From an uncultured Pseudomonadota bacterium (lineage in GTDB: Bacteria; Pseudomonadota; Gammaproteobacteria; Methylococcales; Methylomonadaceae): a DNA stretch of 5,832 nt. The notes under the pieces were generated by a model. It ran no database searches. It saw only the letters and a list, made by a program, of their open reading frames with translations, and was not told the DNA's origin. Position 1 is the stretch's first letter; each line of letters opens with the position of its first letter. The position numbers and the translations under genes are program-made. Where the stretch lies: positions 1 to 5,832 of the forward strand of contig CAIZCB010000508.1 in assembly GCA_903931355.1 (NCBI GenBank). The letters run 5' to 3'. This document shows positions 1 to 5,832 of this stretch, piece after piece.

Positions 1-3000
1 CATCGTAATTTTCACTCCGCAATTTCGCTGCATCGGCTTGCAATTCTTCAGCTTTACGGAAACGCACTTGGTTGGAAATATCAGGCCGCGCTACCGCCAA
101 AGTGCCGGACTCGCCACAGCAACGCTCAGATTTATTCACCGTCGAACCCATTAAGGCATTGACGGTTTTCATCGGCTCTTGCTGTTTTAACGGACTATGG
201 CAAGGGTCGTGATACAGATAACGAGTACCATCAATGCCATCCAGTTTGACGCCTTTTTCCAGCAGATATTCGTGAATATCGATTAAGCGACAGCCAGGGA
301 AAATCTTCTCAAATTCGTAATCAAACAATTGATCCAAACAAGTGCCACAACTAACCACCACGGTTTTAATATCCAGATAATTCAAGGTATTAGCCAAACG
401 GTGGAATAACACGCGGTTATCGGTGGTGATTTTCTGCGCCTTATCAAACTGCCCTGCCGCACGCTGCGGATAACCGCAACACAAATAACCCGGCGGCAAC
501 ACGGTTTGTACGCCAATCTCAAACAACATGGCTTGAGTTGCTAAACCCACTTGTGAGAACAAACGCTCTGAACCACAACCAGGGAAATAAAACACCGCTT
601 CCGAATCGGTACGCGTTTTTAACGGATCGCGAATAATCGGCACGATTTGATCATCTTCAATATCCAACAAAGCGCGCGCGGTCTTTTTCGGCACGTTATT
701 AGGCATTTTGCGATTCACAAATTGAATCACCTGTTCACGCACTGGCGGTTTACCAGTCGATGACGGCGGCTGTTTTAACTGGCCTTTGCTCCAAGGTTTC
801 AAGAAGAAACTGGCTAAGCGTTGCCCCTTGTAGGCCCAACGGATCATCAGCGTCCGCATTAACTTCACGGTATTCGGATGGCTGGCGGTTAAAAAGGCAA
901 TAGCGGCGGTTTTGACCGGATTAAAGCTTTGCTTGCCCATTTTGCGTAATAAATTACGCATATTCATCGACACATCGCCAAAATCAATGTCTACCGGACA
1001 CGGGTTGAAGCATTTATGACAAACCGTGCAATGATCGGCGACGTCTTCAAATTCTTGCCAATGGTGAATGGAAATCCCGCGCCGAGTTTGCTCTTCGTAT
1101 AAAAATGCTTCAATCAACAAAGACGTGGCGAGAATTTTATTGCGCGGTGAATACAGCAAATTGGCGCGTGGCACATGGGTCGAACACACTGGCTTACATT
1201 TGCCGCAACGCAGACAATCTTTCACCGAATCGGCAATCGCGCCAATATCGCTTTGCTGCATGATTAAGGATTCAAAGCCCATCAAGCTAAACGAGGTGGT
1301 GTAAGCCGCGCGTAAATCAGCACCGGGCATCAACTTACCGCGATTGAAACGGCCTTCTGGATCAACTTGATTTTTATAAGCATGGAAACTAGCTAATTCT
1401 TCCGGCGTCAAGAACTCGTATTTGGTGATGCCAATCCCGTGTTCACCGGAAATTACCCCACCTAAAGAACGCGCCAACACCATAATCCGCGCTACCGCTT
1501 GGTTGGCTTCTTGCAGCATATCGTAATGATCGGAATTGACCGGCAAATTGGTATGCACATTGCCATCGCCTGCGTGCATATGTAGCGCAACAAACACCCG
1601 ACCGCGCAACACTTCTTTATGCACTGCTTCAATCCGCTCAATCACTGGCCGGAAATTATCGCCTTCAAAAATTTCTTTTAAGCGCGGCAATAACTCTTGT
1701 TTCCATGAAACTCGTAACGAATGATCTTGGATTCGGTGAAATAAGCTTGGCTGATCAGCACGATTGCTTAATTCACTGACCACTATCCCACGTTGCTCAA
1801 ACCCCGCCTCAGCTTGCGCCAGCGGCAAATCCAAATTGTCGTACAACCACTGCCAGCGTTGGCGCACTTCTTCAACACGCTCCAAACCCCGAGCACGACG
1901 GTCGCCGATTAATTCAACGCTGTTAAAACCTTCTTCATAAGTACGCAGCGGCAAATCGCCGTTTAACAATTGACTCAGCGCATCACATAAACGCAGTTTG
2001 TTCTGTAACGACAGTTCGATATTGATCCGCTCAATGCCATCGCAATAATCACCCATTCGCGGCAATGGAATCACCACGTCTTCATTGATTTTGAAAGCGT
2101 TGGTGTGTTTGGCAATCGCGGCGGTTCTAGCCCGATCCAGCCAGAATTTTTTGCGGGTTTCAGGGCTAACGGCAATAAAACCTTCCGCACTACGGGCGTT
2201 ACATAAACGCACCACTTCCGAGGCGGCTAAAGCCACTTGGTTTTCATCATCGCCGACAATATCACCGATTAACACCATTTTCGGGCGACCGTGACGCTTG
2301 GCTTTGGTCGCATAACCGACCGCTTTCACGTAACGCTCATCAAGATGCTCAAGCCCCGCCAACATCACCCGAGCATCGCCATTTTTCGGCAAATTGGCCA
2401 AATAATCGCGAATTTCGACAATCGCTGGCACCGCCTCGCGGACTTGACCGAAAAACTCTAAACAAACCGTGCGGGTATGCGGTGGCATTTTGTGCAGAAT
2501 CCAACGCGCCGAAGTGATGATGCCGTCACAACCTTCTTTTTGAATCGCCGGCAAACCGCCTAAAAACTTGTCGGTAACATCTTTGCCTAATTCGCCTTTG
2601 CGGAACTGACTGCCTGGAATGGTTAAGCTTTCTTCACCCAACAAACTTTTGCCATCGGCAGCAAAGCGTTTCAGGGTAAATGTCACTTCGGCTTGATCGT
2701 GGATTTTGCCGAGATTGTGGTTAAAGCGTTCGACTTCCAGCCAATTACCATCCGGCGTCACCATCCGCCATGACACTAAGTTATCCAGCGCAGTACCCCA
2801 CAACACCGCTTTTTTACCACCGGCATTCATGGCGATATTGCCGCCGATACAAGAAGCATCTGCCGATGTTGGGTCACAGGCAAACACTAAACCAGCGTTA
2901 TCAGCGACATCCATCACCCGCCGCGTCACTACGCCAGCACCGGTGTCAATGGTGGCATAAGTTTGCTCAACACCTGGCAAGCTACTTTGATAATCAACCC

Positions 3001-3730
3001 GACCAATCTGGATTAATTTTTCGGTATTGATGACCGCCGAATACGGCGTTAATGGCACTGCGCCACCGGTATAACCAGTACCGCCGCCGCGAGGAATAAT
3101 GGTTAAACCCAGCTTGATGCAATCACGCACCAAATGCCCGACTTCCAACTCAGTGCTTGGATACAACACTACAAACGGATATTCAACCCGCCAATCGGTA
3201 GCATCAGTGACGTGAGAAACCCGCGCAAAGCCATCAAAGCAAATATTGTCTTTACGGGTGTGTTTGGATAACAGCGCCAAGGTTTTACGGCGCATGTCAC
3301 GAGTACGATCAAAATGCGCTTCAAAGGCATCAACAGCTTGATAAGCCGCTTCAATTAACAAAGCCACCCGATCTGCGCGTTCAGAATCTTCATTTTTCAA
3401 CTCAGCATGACGATTTTTCATCTGCTGTAAACGATGACGCAATGCATCTAGCAAGGCGCGGCGACGTTTGCGGTTATCCAGTAAATCGTCTTCTAGGTAC
3501 GGATTACGCTGCACCGCCCAAATATCGCCCAGTACTTCGTAAAGCATCCGCGCCGAACGACCGGTGATTTTTTCATCCCGCAAGGAATCCAGAGTCTGCC
3601 AATGCGCTTCGCCTAACAGACGAATCACGATTTCGCGATCAGAAAACGAGGTGTAGTTATAAGGAATTTCACGCAGCCTTGATGGGGCTTGGTGGGTTGA
3701 GGCGTTTTGTAGTTGGGCTTCCACAGACAT
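1..3730 (-). CDS. Giant FAD-binding / Fe-S oxidoreductase (DUF3683-type, GlcD-GlcF-like fusion), 3' end cut by window edge
   Basis: The minus-strand frame is open from an ATG at 3730 to the left edge (1243 codons, no stop seen, C-terminus missing). Family members as I recall are about 1270-1340 aa, so only a short tail should be absent. Seen in order: an N-terminal DUF3683-like region opening with [16 protein letters not shown] (residues 20-35), rich in charged helices; a PCMH-type FAD-binding domain with [12 protein letters not shown] (213-224) and [12 protein letters not shown] (294-305); a FAD-oxidase C domain with [10 protein letters not shown] (717-726) and GEHGIG (762-767); two ferredoxin-type clusters, [11 protein letters not shown] (839-849) and [12 protein letters not shown] (901-912); and CCG regions with C1052, C1084-C1085, C1128/C1131, then C1177 and C1204-C1205. 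Family knowledge: such modules oxidise 2-hydroxyacids such as D-lactate or glycolate via FAD and pass electrons through Fe-S centres. The exact substrate, electron acceptor and membrane partner are inference or unknown. No signal peptide or membrane segment was noticed, so it is probably cytoplasmic or peripheral. It lies downstream of the yheT-like gene after 71 bp. Confidence 0.93.
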   Translation of the reverse strand, partial: MSVEAQLQNASTHQAPSRLREIPYNYTSFSDREIVIRLLGEAHWQTLDSLRDEKITGRSARMLYEVLGDIWAVQRNPYLEDDLLDNRKRRRALLDALRHRLQQMKNRHAELKNEDSERADRVALLIEAAYQAVDAFEAHFDRTRDMRRKTLALLSKHTRKDNICFDGFARVSHVTDATDWRVEYPFVVLYPSTELEVGHLVRDCIKLGLTIIPRGGGTGYTGGAVPLTPYSAVINTEKLIQIGRVDYQSSLPGVEQTYATIDTGAGVVTRRVMDVADNAGLVFACDPTSADASCIGGNIAMNAGGKKAVLWGTALDNLVSWRMVTPDGNWLEVERFNHNLGKIHDQAEVTFTLKRFAADGKSLLGEESLTIPGSQFRKGELGKDVTDKFLGGLPAIQKEGCDGIITSARWILHKMPPHTRTVCLEFFGQVREAVPAIVEIRDYLANLPKNGDARVMLAGLEHLDERYVKAVGYATKAKRHGRPKMVLIGDIVGDDENQVALAASEVVRLCNARSAEGFIAVSPETRKKFWLDRARTAAIAKHTNAFKINEDVVIPLPRMGDYCDGIERINIELSLQNKLRLCDALSQLLNGDLPLRTYEEGFNSVELIGDRRARGLERVEEVRQRWQWLYDNLDLPLAQAEAGFEQRGIVVSELSNRADQPSLFHRIQDHSLRVSWKQELLPRLKEIFEGDNFRPVIERIEAVHKEVLRGRVFVALHMHAGDGNVHTNLPVNSDHYDMLQEANQAVARIMVLARSLGGVISGEHGIGITKYEFLTPEELASFHAYKNQVDPEGRFNRGKLMPGADLRAAYTTSFSLMGFESLIMQQSDIGAIADSVKDCLRCGKCKPVCSTHVPRANLLYSPRNKILATSLLIEAFLYEEQTRRGISIHHWQEFEDVADHCTVCHKCFNPCPVDIDFGDVSMNMRNLLRKMGKQSFNPVKTAAIAFLTASHPNTVKLMRTLMIRWAYKGQRLASFFLKPWSKGQLKQPPSSTGKPPVREQVIQFVNRKMPNNVPKKTARALLDIEDDQIVPIIRDPLKTRTDSEAVFYFPGCGSERLFSQVGLATQAMLFEIGVQTVLPPGYLCCGYPQRAAGQFDKAQKITTDNRVLFHRLANTLNYLDIKTVVVSCGTCLDQLFDYEFEKIFPGCRLIDIHEYLLEKGVKLDGIDGTRYLYHDPCHSPLKQQEPMKTVNALMGSTVNKSERCCGESGTLAVARPDISNQVRFRKAEELQADAAKLRSENYD

Positions 3731-3742
3731 CCTGAGTAATGG

Positions 3743-3760
3743 CGTGGTTAAAAAGCCACG
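3743..3760. repeat. Small inverted repeat in the leader of the oxidoreductase gene
   Basis: The arms CGTGG (3743-3747) and CCACG (3756-3760) are perfect inverted repeats around an 8-base spacer. The repeat sits 13 bases upstream of the oxidoreductase ATG and overlaps the start point predicted from the candidate -10 element beside it. It could be an operator half-site pair or a weak 5'-leader hairpin. The T-run falls in the loop rather than after the stem, so it does not look like an intrinsic terminator. Five-base arms can occur by chance. Confidence 0.3.
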
Positions 3761-3761
3761 G

Positions 3762-3770
3762 ATTGTAACA
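3762..3770 (-). promoter_or_regulatory. Candidate extended -10 promoter for the oxidoreductase gene
   Basis: On the minus strand this reads TGTTACAAT, a TGn extension followed by TACAAT, which matches the sigma-70 -10 consensus at five of six bases. At 17-base spacing the -35 position (3785-3790) reads TATTTT, a poor match, as is common for extended -10 promoters. Transcription would start near 3755, about 25 bases before the ATG. If real, the oxidoreductase can be transcribed independently of the hydrolase upstream. This is inference from motif reading only. Confidence 0.35.
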
Positions 3771-3801
3771 TTCACGAAACAGCAAAAATACCATTAACAA
3801 T

Positions 3802-4794
3802 TCATTGAATTGCTTGGGCTAAAAAGCTTGGAATTCGTTGGTCTAACCAATAATCAGCACCCAATCGCTGTTTGCTGGAGACAAAACCAACATGACCACC
3901 GTTTTTGCACAGTTCCAATTGTAGATTGCTTGGTAATTGCGCTGGATTGGGAGCCACATCAGCGGTCATAAACGGATCATCAGCAGCTTGGATCAATAAG
4001 GTTGGAATGCTGATTGAGCTTAAAAATTGTTTGGCGCTTGAGCGTTGATAATAATCGGTGGCATCGGCAAAACCATGTAATTGCGCCACCACTTGATGAT
4101 CATATTGCCAAAAAGATCGAACTTTTTTGAGATCGCCTAACTGTTTAAGTTTTTCAGCTTCGTGATGCAAACCCAGTTTATCTAAATGGCGCTGTTTATT
4201 GATGATGTATTGCTTTAGCTCGCGTAATAGATAATCCCGATACAGCTTGGAAAAACCATTATCCAACCGAGTAGCACATAGATTTAACTGAAACGGCACC
4301 GAAACCGCCACTGCTGCCAACAAGCCGGATTTATCGCCCTGCTCGCCCAACCATTTCAACAGCACATTACCGCCCAAGGAAAAACCCACCGCCATCATTG
4401 GCCTGTGCGGAAATCGTTGACGCAAGCTTTGATACACAAAATCAATATCCTCAGTTTCGCCAGAATGATAACTACGGGCTCGAAGATTTAATTCACCGCT
4501 ACAACCACGAAAATTCACCGCAACACTGGCAAAATCGACATCGAGTAAAGCCCGTTGCAAACCTTTGATATAGCCAGAGTTTGAACTACCCGCCAAACCA
4601 TGCAGCAATATCACCAATGGTTTGTTAGGCAATTCGCACCAATCAAGATCGAGAAAATCGCCGTCTGGGGTGGTTAAGCGTTGGCGTTGAATCAATTGCA
4701 GGGCAACAACTTGTCGAAACAAAGCAGGATAAATGGTCTGTAAATGACAGCTGTTTAGCCACCAAGCTGGCTTAAATTCAGATTTTGGGTTCAT
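3802..4794 (-). CDS. yheT: YheT-family alpha/beta hydrolase (putative esterase)
   Basis: A 330-residue protein from the ATG at 4794, close to the roughly 340 aa of E. coli YheT, which it resembles along its whole length. Seen, numbered from that ATG: the family N-terminal motif NSCHLQT (14-20), the oxyanion-hole strand LHGLAG (64-69), NFRGCSGE (94-101), YHSGETED (109-116), the nucleophile elbow GFSLG with Ser139 (137-141), an acid-residue motif DDPFM (272-276) and the catalytic histidine in GGHVGF (His301). The triad Ser/Asp/His is therefore intact. The helical insertion around residues 175-225 corresponds to the cap region. Family knowledge: these are predicted carboxylesterases related to eukaryotic ABHD1/ABHD3 proteins, and the physiological substrate in bacteria is unknown. 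The frame extends seven codons upstream to a TTG at 4815. I prefer the ATG because it is a stronger start codon and the added residues match nothing in the family. Neither start has a clear Shine-Dalgarno. No signal peptide is seen, so it is probably cytoplasmic. Confidence 0.92.
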   Translation of the reverse strand: MNPKSEFKPAWWLNSCHLQTIYPALFRQVVALQLIQRQRLTTPDGDFLDLDWCELPNKPLVILLHGLAGSSNSGYIKGLQRALLDVDFASVAVNFRGCSGELNLRARSYHSGETEDIDFVYQSLRQRFPHRPMMAVGFSLGGNVLLKWLGEQGDKSGLLAAVAVSVPFQLNLCATRLDNGFSKLYRDYLLRELKQYIINKQRHLDKLGLHHEAEKLKQLGDLKKVRSFWQYDHQVVAQLHGFADATDYYQRSSAKQFLSSISIPTLLIQAADDPFMTADVAPNPAQLPSNLQLELCKNGGHVGFVSSKQRLGADYWLDQRIPSFLAQAIQ

Positions 4795-4880
4795 AATCAC
4801 ATCAAGTAACAACAAGCGTCGTAATCTACCGCAAAAAAAATTTCACGGCATACTAGATTCAATTAATCCAAACACTAGCA
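4795..4880. promoter_or_regulatory. Divergent intergenic region, presumed to hold promoters for both gene pairs
   Basis: This 86-bp AT-rich gap lies between the divergently transcribed hydrolase (minus) and SOUL lipoprotein (plus) genes, so it must hold, or lie close to, the promoters of both. It includes an A8 tract (4833-4840) followed by TTT. Possible weak -10 elements are TAGATT (4854-4859) on the plus strand and TAGTAT on the minus strand over 4850-4855, but neither has a convincing -35 at normal spacing. I saw no strong regulator-binding palindrome. The call rests on gene arrangement, not on a recognised site. Confidence 0.4.
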
Positions 4881-5498
4881 ATGAAAAAACTCGCTTTATT
4901 TTTAAACAGTTTATTTTTAGCAGGATGCTCAATGGTTGGCATACGCAATACCGAACAAGCAGCTTATGAAGTGATTTTTCGACAAGATGAGGTTGAAATT
5001 CGCAATTATAAAGAGTTGATAATTGCTGAAACTGAAATTGACGGTGACTACAATAACTCTGGCAGCATCGGATTTAATCGTTTAGCTGGCTATATTTTCG
5101 GCAGAAATATCCAAAAACAACAAATACCGATGACTTCACCGGTTTACAGAGAGGCAGTCAGTGAAAAAATCGCCATGACCGCTCCTGTTATTCAACAAAA
5201 AACTAACCAAAAATGGTCAATGGCCTTTGTGATGCCCGCTGAATACAGCTTGGCAACACTACCAGAACCACTCGATCCAATGGTTGTGATTAAGCAAATT
5301 CCCAGTAAGAAAGTCGCGGTTTTAGTTTATTCAGGTTCTTTAAACGCTGAACGTATAACAGACAAAAGCCAACAATTATTGTCATGGCTAAAAGCAAACC
5401 AGTACACTCCGTTATCAATCGCCCGCTCTGCCGCTTACGATCCACCTTGGACAATACCTGCCTTGCGCCGTAACGAAATCCACATCGATATAGATTAA
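4881..5498 (+). CDS. SOUL heme-binding family lipoprotein
   Basis: A 205-residue protein with a short lipoprotein signal: KK at positions 2-3, a hydrophobic stretch and the lipobox LAGC with the lipidated Cys at 16. Ser follows at +2, which under the Lol rule for enteric bacteria favours outer-membrane localisation. The mature part is a SOUL/HBP-type domain: YEVIFRQDEVEIRNYKE (29-45), the paired motifs IPMTSPV (82-88) and IAMTAPV (97-103), FVMPAEYSLATLPEP (116-130), and the C-terminal YDPPWTIPALRRNEIHIDI (186-204). Family knowledge: animal SOUL and p22HBP bind heme or other tetrapyrroles; the bacterial members are largely uncharacterised. The only histidine is His201 near the C-terminus, so if heme is bound, ligation through a conserved internal histidine is unlikely and a hydrophobic groove is more plausible (inference). 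The start is fixed by the signal peptide, although no good Shine-Dalgarno precedes it. It ends three bases before the chelatase gene, so the two are probably co-transcribed. Confidence 0.92.
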   Translation: MKKLALFLNSLFLAGCSMVGIRNTEQAAYEVIFRQDEVEIRNYKELIIAETEIDGDYNNSGSIGFNRLAGYIFGRNIQKQQIPMTSPVYREAVSEKIAMTAPVIQQKTNQKWSMAFVMPAEYSLATLPEPLDPMVVIKQIPSKKVAVLVYSGSLNAERITDKSQQLLSWLKANQYTPLSIARSAAYDPPWTIPALRRNEIHIDID

Positions 5499-5501
5499 AT
5501 T

Positions 5502-5832
5502 ATGAAACATTTATTGGTCGTCGCTCACGGCAGTCGCCGTGCGGCATCGAATGACGAAGTTAGAACTTTATGCCAACAACTCAAGCAACTGGATAATCCT
5601 TTTGTCGAAATCAGCTGTGCATTTCTGGAGCTGGCTGAACCATCGATTCCCGAAGGCTTACAGGCATTAATCGCTAACGGTGCAACTGAAATTGTCGTTA
5701 TGCCCTATTTTTTATCCGCTGGCCGCCATGTCACCGCTGATATTCCAGCTGAAATCGAGCCGGTTAAACAACAAGCACCTCGGGTAAAAATCAGTATTGC
5801 ACCCTATTTAGGCGCTGCGGAGCAGATTGGAG
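5502..5832 (+). CDS. cbiX: CbiX/SirB-type sirohydrochlorin chelatase, 3' end cut by window edge
   Basis: The frame is open from an ATG at 5502 to the right edge, giving 110 codons. Seen: N-terminal VVAHGSR (residues 7-13) with His9, FLELAEPSIPEGL (41-53), IVVMPYFLSAGRHVTADIP (64-82) with His76, and IAPYLG (99-104). These are the class II chelatase signatures, and the two histidines match the metal-binding pair of CbiX/SirB. Family knowledge: these enzymes insert Co2+ (cobalamin route) or Fe2+ (siroheme route) into sirohydrochlorin in the cytoplasm. Which metal is used cannot be decided here. IAPYLG normally lies near the end of the short single-domain form (about 120-130 aa), so perhaps only 10-20 residues are missing; a two-domain long form cannot be excluded. 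The gene begins three bases after the SOUL lipoprotein stop and has no clear Shine-Dalgarno, which suggests translational coupling. The symbol names the family and does not assert the metal. Confidence 0.88.
   Translation, partial: MKHLLVVAHGSRRAASNDEVRTLCQQLKQLDNPFVEISCAFLELAEPSIPEGLQALIANGATEIVVMPYFLSAGRHVTADIPAEIEPVKQQAPRVKISIAPYLGAAEQIG

Noticed and set aside
1068..3030. Several short plus-strand ORFs of 62-86 codons (1068-1304, 1536-1724, 2085-2294, 2706-2960, 2770-3030)
   Set aside because: All lie antisense to the continuous, motif-rich oxidoreductase frame, have no recognisable domain and lack ribosome sites. They are chance open frames.
3169..3354. Minus-strand 61-codon ORF
   Set aside because: It overlaps the oxidoreductase on the same strand in another frame, and the residues of the main frame here continue the protein without interruption.
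3743..3760. Intrinsic terminator between the hydrolase and oxidoreductase genes
   Set aside because: The stem is only five base pairs, and the T-run lies in the loop rather than after the stem.
4795..4815. Upstream TTG start at 4815 for the yheT-like gene
   Set aside because: It would add seven residues with no family support. The ATG at 4794 is the better start codon, although neither has a clear ribosome site.
4831..4850. Near-palindrome around the A8/T3 tract in the divergent gap
   Set aside because: Pairing breaks after three outer G-C pairs and the centre is just an A/T tract, so it is not convincing as an operator.
1..5832. Mobile element, CRISPR array, phage or defence system
   Set aside because: No transposase, integrase, direct-repeat array or abrupt composition change was seen. 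Metabolic genes or frames account for nearly all of the sequence.

Overview
The window looks like ordinary chromosomal DNA from a proteobacterium, most likely a gammaproteobacterium. The grounds are a YheT-type hydrolase very close to the E. coli protein, a giant DUF3683-type flavin/iron-sulfur oxidoreductase of a kind I know from beta- and gammaproteobacteria, and moderate, slightly AT-leaning composition. I cannot name the genus. I see no insertion sequence, phage gene, CRISPR array, tRNA or rRNA.

Layout: about the first 64% (1-3730, minus strand) is one very large open frame with its 3' end beyond the left edge. It encodes a single-chain oxidoreductase with an N-terminal DUF3683-like region, a PCMH/VAO-type FAD-binding dehydrogenase module (GlcD/Dld-like), a ferredoxin-like pair of [4Fe-4S] motifs, and a C-terminal pair of CCG (HdrB/GlcF-like) regions. 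Upstream of it on the same strand, after a 71-bp gap, lies a YheT-family alpha/beta hydrolase (3802-4794). The gap holds a candidate extended -10 promoter and a small inverted repeat.

An 86-bp divergent intergenic region (4795-4880) separates this minus-strand pair from a plus-strand pair. The first plus-strand gene (4881-5498) encodes a lipoprotein with a SOUL heme-binding-type domain. Three bases after its stop begins a CbiX/SirB-type sirohydrochlorin chelatase gene (from 5502), which runs off the right edge.

How they may work together: the plus-strand pair links a putative tetrapyrrole-binding envelope lipoprotein to a cytoplasmic chelatase acting on a tetrapyrrole precursor, so a siroheme/heme-related operon is plausible but unproven. 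The minus-strand oxidoreductase probably oxidises a 2-hydroxyacid (D-lactate- or glycolate-like) and passes electrons through its Fe-S centres to a membrane or quinone acceptor. Its exact substrate cannot be read from sequence. No functional link between the hydrolase and the oxidoreductase is evident beyond adjacency. I did not find a clearly new system. The points most worth checking are the SOUL-chelatase pairing and the substrate of the giant oxidoreductase.
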